DNA of 64,000 nt, from positions 995,095 through 1,059,094 of the forward strand of contig JAAOMT010000571.1 in NCBI GenBank assembly GCA_016748015.1. The letters are read 5' to 3'. Under the pieces are notes generated by a model. The model did not search any database, was not told the DNA's origin, and saw only the letters and a list, made by a program, of their open reading frames with translations. Each line of letters opens with the position of its first letter. The stretch's first letter is position 1. The stretch comes from Geosiphon pyriformis. Its lineage: Eukaryota > Glomeromycota > Glomeromycetes > Archaeosporales > Geosiphonaceae. Shown piece by piece: positions 43,991 to 55,487 of this stretch. A program made the position numbers and the translations under genes.

Positions 43991-46190
43991 TAATTATTAA
44001 TAAAATATTGGTTTCTATTTTTTAAAATTTTTTGTTGTGTTTACTTGTTTACTAATTAATTAAAAAAAGTATTAAAATTATTATATTAAGAATTATTTGA
44101 TAAAAAACATAAAAAATAGCATAAAAAATAGTTAAAAAATTAAGATTGCTTATTAAAAAAATAAAAAATATTAGAATAAAGATATTATATTAAAAAAATT
44201 AAATATTAAATGTTATTAATTATTAATAATATTTTTGTTTATTATATAAAAAATTTAACTAGCTAAAATTTTCAAATAATTAAAATTTTTAAATTGTTAT
44301 TATTATTATAATTAAATTATAATATTAAATTATAATATTAATATAATTTAAACTTAATTATAATAATATTAATTAAATAAAAAATTTTATTAACTAATAA
44401 TAACTAATTTTATATATTATTATATAATTTAATTTATTTGGTTAAGTAAAATTATTTTATTATTTTTTAAAAATATATTTTACAAATACTTTAAAAATAT
44501 TAAATATTGTATTATTATTGAATTTTTCAATATATATATTATATAATATATAAAAAATATTATATGTTTATATTATTTATTAAAAAACAATTTTAAATTA
44601 TTTTATTTTTAAACTTTTATTTTTATATAAAAACATGTTTAAAAGATTACTTATTTAATAATTTTGTTTTTTTTATAATATACTCTAGTACTTTAAAATG
44701 TAATTTTTTTAAAAAAAAAACAAAAATAAAATAATTATTGGTTTAAAGCATTTTTTTATAAAAAAATCTGTTATTTTTATTAAAAATGCATTTTTTATTA
44801 AAAATTCTTTTAAATTACACATTTTTTATTATGTCAAAATAAAAAAAACAAAGTAAATACTGCTTTAATTATTATTATTTAAACAAATATAGCCCAGTTG
44901 CTATCTAATATTGCTTTAAATATTAAAAATTTACTTTATTTACAAAAAAATTTAATTACATAATAAATTTTTATAAAAAATATATTAATTTATAAATCTT
45001 ATTAAAAACTATTTAATAATATATTATATTTATTTGTTTTTTATTTGACAATTAAGTTTTTTTGTTATTTTTTATTTTTTTATAAATTTATTTAAAGTAT
45101 ACATAATATTTTTTAAAAGTAAATTAATTAATATAATAAAAAATTTAATTTCTTGTTTTTTAAAACATTTTTTAATATGTTTATTATTATTAAATTATTA
45201 ATAATATATTTTTTTAAATATTTAAGTGTTTTTATATTTAATTTTTAAATAATTTATAGTTATTTTAAACTAAATTTTGTTTTTTATAATTGGTTGGTTA
45301 CATGTAACAAATACATAAATCATATTTAATTTAGAATTCTAAATAGTTGTATTGTATTAAATAGTAATTAAGCCTTACTTGTAATTAAATTTTATAATAT
45401 TTTAAACAATAATTAAGTCAATATATAATATTATAAATAATTTATTTAAATAAAATACTATAATTTTTATTTATGTAATATTAGTTTTTAAAAATTTTAT
45501 TAATTTTAAAGATCTTTATTGTATTTAAAAATTTTATTAATTTATTTTTTAATATGTATTTATTTTACAGCTTTTTAAAAATTAATGTTAATAATAATAT
45601 ATAATATTAATAATTGTTTTTAACTATATTTAAATTAATTTATACTAATTAATTATAATTAATAATATTTAATATTGTTTTTTTGTTTTTTTGGTAGGTT
45701 AACAATTTTTAATAAAATTAATTTTAATGTGTTTTTTTTTATTAAATTATTATAATATTAAATTACTTTGTTATAACAGTTAAATTACCAAATTGTTTCT
45801 GTACTTTTTTTGGTTTTTTTAAATTAATTACAAATTTCTAAAAAAAATAAATTTAGTAAAATAAAAAACAAAAAAATTAGTATTTTATCAATTATTATAA
45901 TTAAGAACAATTGGTTTAGATTATTAAAATCTTAAAAATATTATGTAATTTAAATTTGGCTTTAAATAATAAAAAGTAAGTAAATTTTCAATAACCAGAA
46001 AAAAAGATTTAATTTATTAGTTTTTTCATTTTAAAATTTTTTTTTATTTAATTTAAAAAAACAAAAATAGATTCTTCTGTTTTAATATTAATAAAAACAA
46101 AAACATTTTAATAATAAGATTAAGAAATATTTTTTCTTTAAGTTAAAACTATATATATATATATATATATTGTTTTACAAAATAGCTTTT
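43991..46190. other. Extremely AT-rich block with LINE remnants
   Basis: About 2.2 kb of A/T runs without an open frame. One identifiable piece is the decayed LINE tail at 45,291-45,390. A perfect (AT) run lies at 46,150-46,171. Probably the residue of several old LINE copies after C-to-T mutation. Confidence 0.65.
45291..45390 (+). repeat. Decayed LINE 3' UTR relic (1)
   Basis: Aligns with 43,875-43,975 without large gaps at its start: GGCTGGTCACATGTA there is GGTTGGTTACATGTA here, and GCATGATTCACACCTAG becomes ACATAAATCATATTTAA. Nearly all differences are C to T or G to A. Plus orientation. Confidence 0.75.
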
Positions 46191-47130
46191 AAAAGATTTG
46201 ATATTTCTGCTATTTCTTATATTATTCTGCTATCATTGGTTATAGTTTGTTATTTCAGAATATTTGATGTTATTTGATGTTATTAGTAGCTATTTTGCAT
46301 TATTGCTAATTATCTTGTATTATTACATGTTATACTCCATTATTACATATTATCCTCTATTATTACATGTTAATCATGTTTTTTTCTGTGATTAATCAGT
46401 TTTTTTACTTGGGTAACAACGGTTCAGATTTTATGAAGTGTTAGTATTGGAGATTATTTATTGGTTTCTAGTGGTTGATTGCCAATTTTGTGTATGATCA
46501 ATGGCTTTTGGTCCACGGATATAAAAGAAAAGATTAGTTTCTTTGTTTGAGCCTGTTAAAGTCACATGGTTTTCATAGTGGACTAGGTACTATCTTAAGG
46601 TATTTATTGTCACCTGATATTGAGGCAAAAATTTTTCAGATTCCCTTTTGATGTACCAAACAGATAATATTTGTTAAATGGTAATCTTTTTTTCCGTTTT
46701 TAGACCTCTGGCAATAATAAGCTTCGATTTGATTGCACACATACCTCACATACACGTGTGCGTAGACTTGCATACTTTTCAGGCAACCTTGCTGAGAAAT
46801 TTCGTTAAATACAACATTTTAGGAATATTTTAAATCATCATTACGATCCACTGATTAAGTATTTTTAAAGGGTTTGACGTCTAAAGAATTTTTTCGTTCG
46901 TGCAAACATCACAAATTTCTTATTTTTATTACCTAGCTTTCATGGTAATATTATACCTAAATTATTAGCCTCACACATTAAGATAAAATTATTTCTTTAA
47001 TTAAACAATTATTCAAAACCAAATTTTTATTTCTTTGGGGCAATTTATAAATTTGTCTAAACGCTTGAACAAGGCAGCGATCCAGTGTGATTTTTATTGG
47101 TAAACTATCTAAGGTCTTAAATTATTGTTA

Positions 47131-47179
<49 letters not shown>

Positions 47180-47215
47180 TTAAAAGTTCCTAATCATATA
47201 ATCATACTAGCAATT
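46191..47215. other. Intergenic region before the DUF2045 gene, with short repeats
   Basis: Holds three tandem 20-bp units (46,321-46,378; TATTACATGTTATACTCCAT and variants), unique sequence, and a TTA/TTG trinucleotide run at 47,121-47,174 that ends 41 bp before the gene's ATG and so probably lies in its 5' UTR or core promoter. No other reading frame stands out. Confidence 0.6.
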
Positions 47216-48989
47216 ATGGCCCAATTACAAGTGATTCTAGACCGTCTAGTGGCAGAAAATTTGCATGGTCCTATTTCAACTACAACAACAACTACTAATC
47301 CATCTACCATGAATCATCCACCCCACCTGTCTCGGAACTTATTAAGAAAGCCCACATCTCATGGTGATTTGTTCTCCATATCTCATCAACGTGAAGATGA
47401 TGATTTAGATGCAAGTGATCCCAGGTATTTTTTTAATGGGAAAGAATGTCTTCATTAACCTTATCCAAAATTCATTCGCACTGATAATATTCTTTATTTG
47501 CTTTAGATGGCCAAGTCTATTCATAGAATATTTTTTAGAGAAAAGTGATGCCAAAAATGACGATTTGTTATTTTTCGTTCGTCAGTCTCACTCCGAGGAG
47601 GAAGACCTAGACCCTGTATTTGTTAAAAGAAAATCTCCACATCCGCATATTATGCCACCTTTAGATGAAGCGGTATTGTGGAAGGAAACATTTTTCTTGA
47701 ATTTAATAGTTCAGGTAACAAGAAATAGAAAAACAATTTTTTTCTTGGAAAATTCTGACCGACGAAAAGTTTAATACCAAATATGCAATCAATTTGGCAA
47801 TCTTTCGAAGTTACCTTGCAAATTAACGGTAGCCGTATGTACTCGGACAACAACGAGTGATGGAGGTACAAGCTCAGATGGAGGTTCAACTCAAAAAACG
47901 AGTATGACATGTTCACGTAAACATGTATCGAAACGAGTTTATGCGCTGCCAACAAGATCCCAAATGGATGTTAAAGAGACATCAATGGAATGTTCTTACC
48001 CTCTTATTTATTATGTTATTGATGATTACGAAGAGATGTTTGAACATTTAATTGTTTCTGAAGGAGAATATTTGTGTGTAGAATTGGCGGTAACCATTCC
48101 TCAAAAGTCAGAGGTGGATGATGACACGGATGAGGATGGAGATAATGAAAGTGAAGAGGATTATTATTCCCATTCCTCTCGACGTAATAATAAAAATCGA
48201 CGATCAATGACCAATGGACCATTCCCCCAAGACTGTAATGATAATAAGATTACACTCTTTCAAGGGGCTGCTTCTTATTCTTCATTGGTTGAAATATATA
48301 AACAAAAAGCCGGAAGTAAATTAAACCGAAGGTTTAAAATGGGACCTGTAACACCCCCTACAGAGTACGTAATGATGCGTGGACCTGGTGCCAAAGGACA
48401 TGCTCAGGTTCGTTATTTTATAACTTTAAATTCTATTAAATTAAACTTATGTATAAAATTCATATTTAAAATTTCCCGAATAAAAAGGTGGCAATAACTG
48501 CATCCTCAATCGAAAAAGATGATATTGATGAATCGACTGATTTATCAGTATCTTTATCACAAGGTTTTTCAGCGGCCAACTCTCTTGGAAGTAATCATTT
48601 TAATACTTGGAATGGTAAAACCCTTCCTAATCATAATCCAATTAACGGTAATAGTGATACTAGTAGTGCTGGTAATAATGCTCATGGGAGAACAATACGA
48701 AGCAATTCCCAAAAGTCAAATCAACCTCAACGTAGCAACACTTCTCCCTCTTTTTTCCAATCTTTAAAGAGGTTATCTCAATTGACAGATAGATCTCCAA
48801 TGAATCCCGAAAGTTTAAAATGTTGTATGACATTTGTAAACGTTCCATGGACGAGTATTGTCAGGTAAAGAATTTACCTTATTGGACTTGAAATTGAAAT
48901 TTCTAATAAGGAATGGTTTCTAATAGTTTATTTAATCTTATCCTCGTAGTGATTTGACAGCATATGCTCGAAAAAAGAATTTATCTTAA
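47216..48989 (+). CDS. DUF2045 (KIAA0930-like) family protein
   Basis: Five exons: 47,216-47,424, 47,507-47,714, 47,811-48,407, 48,488-48,864, 48,950-48,989; 476 residues, all junctions GT-AG and phase-consistent. Family features: WPSLFIEYFLEKSDAKNDDL with FFVRQ, the WKETFFLNLIVQ segment joined to LTVAVCTRT, KRVYALPTRSQMDVKETSME, CSYPLIYYVIDDYEEMFEHL, VSEGEYLCVELA, ITLFQGAASYSSLVEIYKQK, VMMRGPGAKGHAQVAI, and the C-terminal MTFVNVPWTSIVSDL. An acidic insert and a Ser/Asn-rich stretch are less conserved. The biochemical role of this eukaryotic family is not established. The start is the first ATG in frame with family similarity; an in-frame non-ATG extension through the TTA run is unlikely. RPA1 follows 405 bp downstream on the same strand. 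Confidence 0.88.
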
Positions 48990-49394
48990 GGTCATGGGTA
49001 TATTCATTCTAATGAGTCATTGTTAGCGGAGCATCGACATATGCATTAATTAAAATAAGATAGTCATAAATTCATAATTTTTGTATTTCTAGTTTAGTTC
49101 TTTATTATAAACAATTTTGGAGGAGAGCCCAGAAAAGTTATCTTGAATTGACCGTGTTCTGAACTTATCATTGTCCCCGAAAAATATGATTGTTCCCATT
49201 CGAATGATATCATACCATGATATATAGATTTTTAAATCGGTGTCCAATAGCGTTCTAAGGAAAGGCTTCAGGAATTTGTGCAAACGCGACACCCGAATCC
49301 TCTTCCCTCCTGAAAAAGCGTACCACTAAGCATAAGAATTACACCTATATCCAAGAACAAACCTTAGTCTCCCCATTTCTCTGGAAACATAAAT
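48990..49394. other. Intergenic spacer between DUF2045 gene and RPA1
   Basis: 405 bp. No supported gene; a 67-codon minus-strand open stretch (49,089-49,292) has no family I recognise. ACGCGA at 49,284-49,289, about 110 bp upstream of the RPA1 ATG, resembles the core of fungal G1/S (MCB-type) promoter elements. Confidence 0.5.
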
Positions 49395-52300
49395 ATGGAG
49401 CACCTTATAGTGGGAACCGTAGCGGAACTTGTTTCAGATCACGAAGGAGAGCCTTTGACGCGTAACCCTAACTTACAGGTGGTCAAAATTCAAAACGCTG
49501 GCATGCATCCTACAGGTCAAATTGGAAAGGCTGGGCCTCCTCAGAAAAGGTACTGGACAATACTTTAACTCTTTAGTCAATTTATCGCTTTCCCCCCCCC
49601 CCCCCCCAAAGGGATTTAACAGTTTAGACAGTCAACCAAGAGAGTAATTCTACGAGAGATCTTTCGTTTTCTAATTAACTATTTTTCTCTGTTAATAAAG
49701 ATACAAAATTTTGCTATCAGATACTGAAACTACCATGTCCGGTATCTATTTTAACAAATCTTCCTCTCATCCTTTTGTATTTTGATTTTCTAATCGAATT
49801 TTATTTGATGATAGCGATGGTCGGAAATCAAGTGATCGAAAGCGTTTTGCAGGGTGGGGAATTAGAGCTATACATGATAATAAAAATTTTGAATTATAAG
49901 ATAAATAGGGCAAATGTTGCTAATCCTGGAATACGTAGCGCCACCAAGTATAAAACTTAGAATGTTTAGTTGAATACTCTGATTGACTTTTTACCCCATA
50001 ATTTATAATCTTTCCTTGCATAATATTCAGGGTGATGATGATATATACATTTGAAGTTGTTAAAAATCCAGGATATTTGCTAGGGAACCCAAGTGGATTA
50101 AACGAACCACCGATTGTTACCCCTGGGATACCTGTTCAGGCCCATCAAAATCGTCAACCACCATTCCGACAACAGCCTACACAACAAATACAACAACATG
50201 GTTACCATCCAACCTCGGCTCAACAAATTCAGCAACAGAACTCACAGAATGATGTCGCCTATATTCAACATAGACCACAGGCTGCTCCTACCCGAGCTTT
50301 TAACAGTGATAACGAATTCAATGACACAAGAAGGTATTCTCACGATCTCTGAAAATCCTCTTCAAGAAAAAGAATAAAAAACTTATTACTATTTTCACTG
50401 GATGATAATTATAATAGTCATGGAAGCCCAAATTTGAATTCACAAAGCAGAACAAATGAAGGCACTACTATATTCCCTATTGACAACCTGAATCCTTATC
50501 AAAATAAGTAAATATAATTTCTTAATTTATAAAATCTTATCAATGAAATCATATTAATATTAATGAGTATTTACCTTTTTTTTGAAATCTAAGATGGATA
50601 ATCAGAGCGAGGGTCACTCAAAAATCTGAGATGAAACATTGGCACAATGCCCGTGGCCAAGGGAAACTCTTTTCATTTAATCTCTTGGATGAAAGTGTAG
50701 GTTAAGTCATAAATAAATAACTCATTCCATAAACTCTTCAAATAAATCACGTAATTTATTCTCATCTAAGGGGGAAATCAAGGCTACCGCTTTCAAAGAA
50801 GCTGCTGATAAATTCTACGACTTAATTGAAGAGAATAAAGTTAGTGGAAAAATTTAGCTTTACAAGTATTTTATTTATTTTATATCGATCGTTTTCGAAA
50901 AACCATAACACTATTGTCAGGTGTATGAAATAAGCAAGGGCAAAGTTGTACTTGCAAAGAAGAATTTTTCAAATATAGACAACGAATACGAAATCCATTT
51001 GGAAATTGATTCAGTTGTTACTTTGGTATGTGACTTCGATTAATAAGCAATATTTACTCACTTAAAAACTAACAGTTAAATTACACATTTACATTGTCAG
51101 CGCAGCGAAGCCGAAATATCGGTACCAAACGTCCAGTACAATTTCGTACCATTAAATAAATTGATGGACTACAACAAAGATTCTACAATTGGTTGGTCGT
51201 TTGAGATTTCTTTTTATATTACTTTATGCCTCTTTGATACGAAACTAAGCCTTTTGTCTTTGCATTCCCATTAGATGTAATCGGTATAGTCAAAGAAGAT
51301 CAGGGATCAAATGAAATTATCTCAAAAACCACTCAGAAAGCAGTGATTATCTTCATAAGATTATTTTTCTTGATTATTTCCAAAATCTACCGACTACCTA
51401 CAATTAAAAAACCTTTCCTTACTTGACAGATCACCAAGCGAGAATTGTTGCTTGTTGATCAAACTCATTTCCAAGTTAAGGTCACGATGTGGGGAAAGCT
51501 GGCAGAAACTTTTGACAGCAGTGATCTTCCTGTAATAGCTGTTAAAAAAATACGAGTGGGAGATTATCAAGGTTCATTCAGGATCTTTTTTATGTTCATT
51601 TCCTATAATTTCGCGTCTCGTTATAAAGTATAAATAAATTTTAGGGCGAAATCTATCTCTCTATGGATCAAGCACGTTAAATGTCAACCCTGATATCCCC
51701 GAAGCTCGCCAATTACGAGACTGGTTCGTCATGCAAACAAAGATCATCCTTGAAGATGACCCCGTTAACAAAGTTTGACCCAACTTATTATATATAGGTA
51801 CAGAACGCTTCCATCAGATGAAACGTTCCAAACTTATCTTGGAATCACTGGGCCAAACAGTTCTCCAAGTCTTCCTCCAGCGGAAAGAAAAACGGTCGGA
51901 CAAATCCTGGATGGAAACATTGGTAAAGGTGACAAAGTGAGTTTGTGCTGATTTTACTTACAAATCTTTGATTTTTTATTGCAATTCAAGCTTATATGTT
52001 TTTTTCAACTAGTCTGAGGTTTTTAGTGTAAAAGCTACCATTAATTTTGTTAAGCCTGAAAGCAGCTTTTGCTATCCTGCATGTCCTTCTTGCAATAAAA
52101 AACTTATTGGCGCGAGTAGTGAACAATGGCAATGTGAAAAATGCAATAATACATACCCCTCTCCACATTATAGGTATTTCGATTCCATTTTAATTGCAGC
52201 AACATTTTAGACTAGTAAAACGTATAGGATTAAAACAATCTTCTATATATTAGATATATATTCAGTTTCGGAGTTGCTGATCATACAGGCCAAATGTGGA

Positions 52301-52695
52301 TTTCCACCTTTAATGACGCAGCAGAGCAGATCCTTGGAATTGACGCGGGCCGATTAAACCAATTGCGTGTAAGTGTCAACTAAAAATTGGATTCCTCTTT
52401 GTCAATTCTAATTTTCTTTCTTTAATTAGATTGATGATAATGCGCTTTTTACAAAAACTTTCAAAGCAATGAATTTTAAAACATATATATTCACTTGTCG
52501 CGCAAAGAGCGAAACATATCAGGTACAGAAATTGTTGGTTTTCGTTTTCTGAATCCATATGAATATTAAAACATCCTTTATATATATATAAAGGAGACTG
52601 AAAGAATAAAGTATACGTTGCTTCAAGCAAGATCTGTCGATCATATTGCGGAGGGACGAGAACTTCTCAAGATGATTAAAACCTATTCGTTCTAA
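49395..52695 (+). CDS. RPA1: Replication protein A large subunit (RPA70)
   Basis: Seventeen exons, 662 residues: 49,395-49,549; 49,701-49,741; 49,815-49,947; 50,031-50,333; 50,418-50,507; 50,594-50,696; 50,771-50,839; 50,921-51,025; 51,101-51,191; 51,275-51,342; 51,430-51,571; 51,645-51,723; 51,798-51,936; 52,013-52,173; 52,254-52,368; 52,430-52,522; 52,594-52,695. RPA1 binds single-stranded DNA in replication and repair as part of the RPA heterotrimer in the nucleus. OB folds: DBD-F 1-120 ([13 protein letters not shown]), a Gln/Pro/Asn linker, DBD-A from about 237 ([36 protein letters not shown]), DBD-B about 330-460 ([39 protein letters not shown]), DBD-C about 505-662 with zinc ribbon Cys530, 533, 547, 550. 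Length and order fit the family. It converges with the TRAF7-like gene, 200 bp apart. Confidence 0.93.
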
Positions 52696-52894
52696 GTTTG
52701 ATGAGTTCGAGCGTCATCAAAGATAATTTACAGTATAAAAACTTAATACCAGATATTATATATTAGATAGCAAATTCTCAGAAGACGTTTAATCAATATT
52801 ATAATAAAAACAATTTGAGATAATCGTGATTAGTAATACTTTTATTGATAATTGATAGCATGTAATATTTTTTACAAGTTGATATTAAGGAAAG

Positions 52895-55286
52895 TCACCT
52901 CCAAATCTGAAATTGAATAATATTTAGATAATTAATGCTAAGGAATATTTATTTTGAAGCATATAGAATTTACCTTGATGGTACGATCGGCACAACCAGT
53001 TATTAGATTACGATTTCCTAAAGTCATCGCGTGTACATAACCTAAAGGAGAGGAAAATGTTTTTGTCTAGAGCAAACTCAATAAGTATATAAAGCTTGAA
53101 GGTATGACTGTACCTTGATGTCCTTTCAAGGTCAAGTCACATGCCATTTGATTCCGTACATCCCATCGTTTAATGGTGTGATCAAAACTAGCACTAAACA
53201 TTTTCCCATTTGTATACTCTAACTGCCAAACCTCCCAATTATGCCCAGACAGGATAGTCATCGGTGTGTAATCATTAAGGTTATACACATGAATTACAGC
53301 CTCATTTGTCGACGCAAACAAAAGATTGTCCCCGGTTGCAACATCCAATACTTCAGATAAATGAGAGGATATAGAGTGAATGCATGTACCTGTAGTCACA
53401 TCCCATATCTTAAAAAACAATCAAATTTACCCATGATGAATTGAATAGATTATTAAAAGAGCAATATATATCTGATTGCTCTTTACCTTAACAGTATTAT
53501 CACTTCCAGCGGTCACCAATTTGTCATTCTCAATGGCTAACAAGTTGTTTACACCATCAGTATGCCCAGTAAATGTGGCCAAATTCTCTAATGTCACGGT
53601 GTCCCAAACTTTAATAGTTTTATCGGAGGAAGCAGAATAAAGGCGATTCTCATTCACGACAAGTCCATACACCTTGCCACTGTGTTGAGTGAGAGTTCCA
53701 ATACATTCATTAGAGGCTCCCTCCCTCAAATCCCATACCTGGAAACAAATGTTCGAGATTTGTTATAAAATGAATTATTTGGGGAAGTTCTGGATCAAAT
53801 ATCCATACTTTGATTTTCCCGTCTGAGCCAGCACTAAAGAAACGTTCACCTTCTGAATGGACGGCCAAAGCCCAAACTGACATTTGATGACCGTGAAGAT
53901 TCTTTATGATTATGCCGGAATCCGCTTGAAATATCTTTTTAATATAATTTAAGATATTTAAGCTAATCAAAAAGCTCTTTGTTGAAATATAAAGGGAAAA
54001 AAATAAAAGAATGATTTGCCTTCGTCGATCCATCATGGGCTCCAGCAAATATCAACCCATTGTTAAAGTCTAATGATGTTACGCCGCAGGTATGCTCTGA
54101 TATTGTTCGACGACAAACAATATCTCCAGTCGGAAAAGTCTTTTATGCCATATAAAGGCTTCGAATTGGAAGGTTTTCATGGAATGCTGATTGGTATTCA
54201 AAAGAATACAAAATCAAACGCTTACATCAATTTCGAAATCAAGATCATCTACTAATGAATGATAATCCCGCCCATTGACATTGACCACTGTGGACATGGT
54301 AGATGACTGCAATGGAAAAGGCGTCATATTAGCGATAATCGAAATTTGACGAGACCTTCATCCCAAATATCAATGAAAATTCATACCCCATGATCTTTCC
54401 TTGGTGTTTTTATCAATTGCCTCAGTTTTTGCAACTCACATTGTTGTTCCTATGTATGTATTTTTAATAGGAAAACCGATATAAAATTAAAACCAAATAA
54501 AATCATGTGTCAACTCTAAGTGGAATTATCGATAAGGAGGTATTTCAAACCTCTATTTTTTTCTCCAAAGTTAGAATTCTAGTATTGTTGCTTTCAATAT
54601 AGGTCTTTAACTTTTCGTACACACAATGTTCAAGATGATCTTTGGCTCCTTTCGTTGTTCCTGGTTGAGATATAAAATGAATCTAATTTCACCAGTTTTC
54701 AACAATATCCCCATAAATATTTTTAATTGATACCTTTGAAATCGCAGCCATGTTTAACATTTTGGCAAATGGCCGGCGAGTAAGTACAATAAATTAAATG
54801 ATTTTCGTGAGAATCAAGGCGTACTACAACCGGACATCCATATTTTTTGTTGCTACAATGAACCTGGAGCTCTTGAATTAAGCCAGCTAATGCCAAATTT
54901 GAATGAAGATCTAAGGCCAGAATGAAGTAAAGTGGTGAAAGCTATGGAGGTCTACTTATCATTCTCGAGTTGAATAGAATAACTGTGTACAGACCTTCAA
55001 CCTTGAGTCGACATCGACATAAAGGGCAATATGGTTCAACCTCCAAGCTTTGAAATATACAAGCCGCGCAAAAAGAGTGATTGCATACTTGAGTTATAAG
55101 AGGCTCGCGACAGACGTCATGGCAACTATAACAATAAATGTCCAAAAATTTGACCTCTTCAGAATGTGTCCCCAGAAAACAATCATTTATTCCAAAAGCA
55201 CATGAAATACCATACACAGGACACAAAAGGGAAGGCGAAGGTGTCTGAACAAAATCCACATTTTCGTCTTGTGGGTTGGCATTCAT
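52895..55286 (-). CDS. TRAF7-like E3 ubiquitin ligase (RING, TRAF-type zinc finger, seven WD40)
   Basis: Eleven exons, 531 residues from the first in-frame ATG: 55,286-54,995; 54,910-54,734; 54,660-54,551; 54,449-54,387; 54,306-54,226; 54,139-54,020; 53,934-53,809; 53,738-53,487; 53,408-53,114; 53,041-52,974; 52,906-52,895. C3HC4 RING at residues 52-90 (C52, C55, C68, H70, C73, C76, C87, C90), TRAF-type zinc finger about 98-175 (VHCSNKKYGCPVVVRL, ENHLIYCTYSPAICQNVKHG), coiled coil to about 235, then seven WD40 repeats (for example LHGHQMSVWALAVHSEGERF, SASSDKTIKVWDT, SASFDHTIKRWDV, TGCADRTIKIWR). The domain set matches TRAF7, which acts in MAPK signalling in animals; the fungal role is unknown. 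Intron 6 (54,019-53,935) starts GC rather than GT. The open frame extends upstream to about 55,355 without ATG, so a 5' exon is possible. Confidence 0.87.
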
Positions 55287-55487
55287 ATTCCTCGTCCTCC
55301 AAGTTAACCGTTGTCTGGTAACTTTCTCCAAAAAGCGCCCCCTAGAGCAAACTAATCAAGTTTTAATATGGTAACTTACCATGAATTATCAATATTTGTC
55401 AAGAACCAATTTTAAAATAAATTGTTGACTAATACTTAAATAAGATGTAGTGTAACCCGAACAAATTCATCACTTTCTTCAGCAACC
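55287..55487. promoter_or_regulatory. Shared promoter region, TRAF7-like and SNAPC1
   Basis: 201 bp between two divergent starts; it must hold both 5' UTRs and core promoters. If an upstream TRAF7-like exon exists (the frame is open to 55,355), the space is smaller still. No recognised binding site. Confidence 0.5.

Noticed and set aside
49089-49292. A 67-codon minus-strand gene between the DUF2045 gene and RPA1
   Set aside because: No ATG at its beginning, no recognised family, and no splice extension found; treated as chance.
54073-54255. Plus-strand open stretch within the TRAF7-like gene, and plus-strand stretches at 59,105-59,723 within the BZW gene
   Set aside because: Antisense shadows of well supported exons.
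55374-55382. ATG followed at once by a GTAAGT donor as first exon of the TRAF7-like gene
   Set aside because: The phase does not fit: the nearest acceptor (ending at 55,342) would need two leftover bases, but this exon leaves none. Kept only as a note that a 5' exon may exist.
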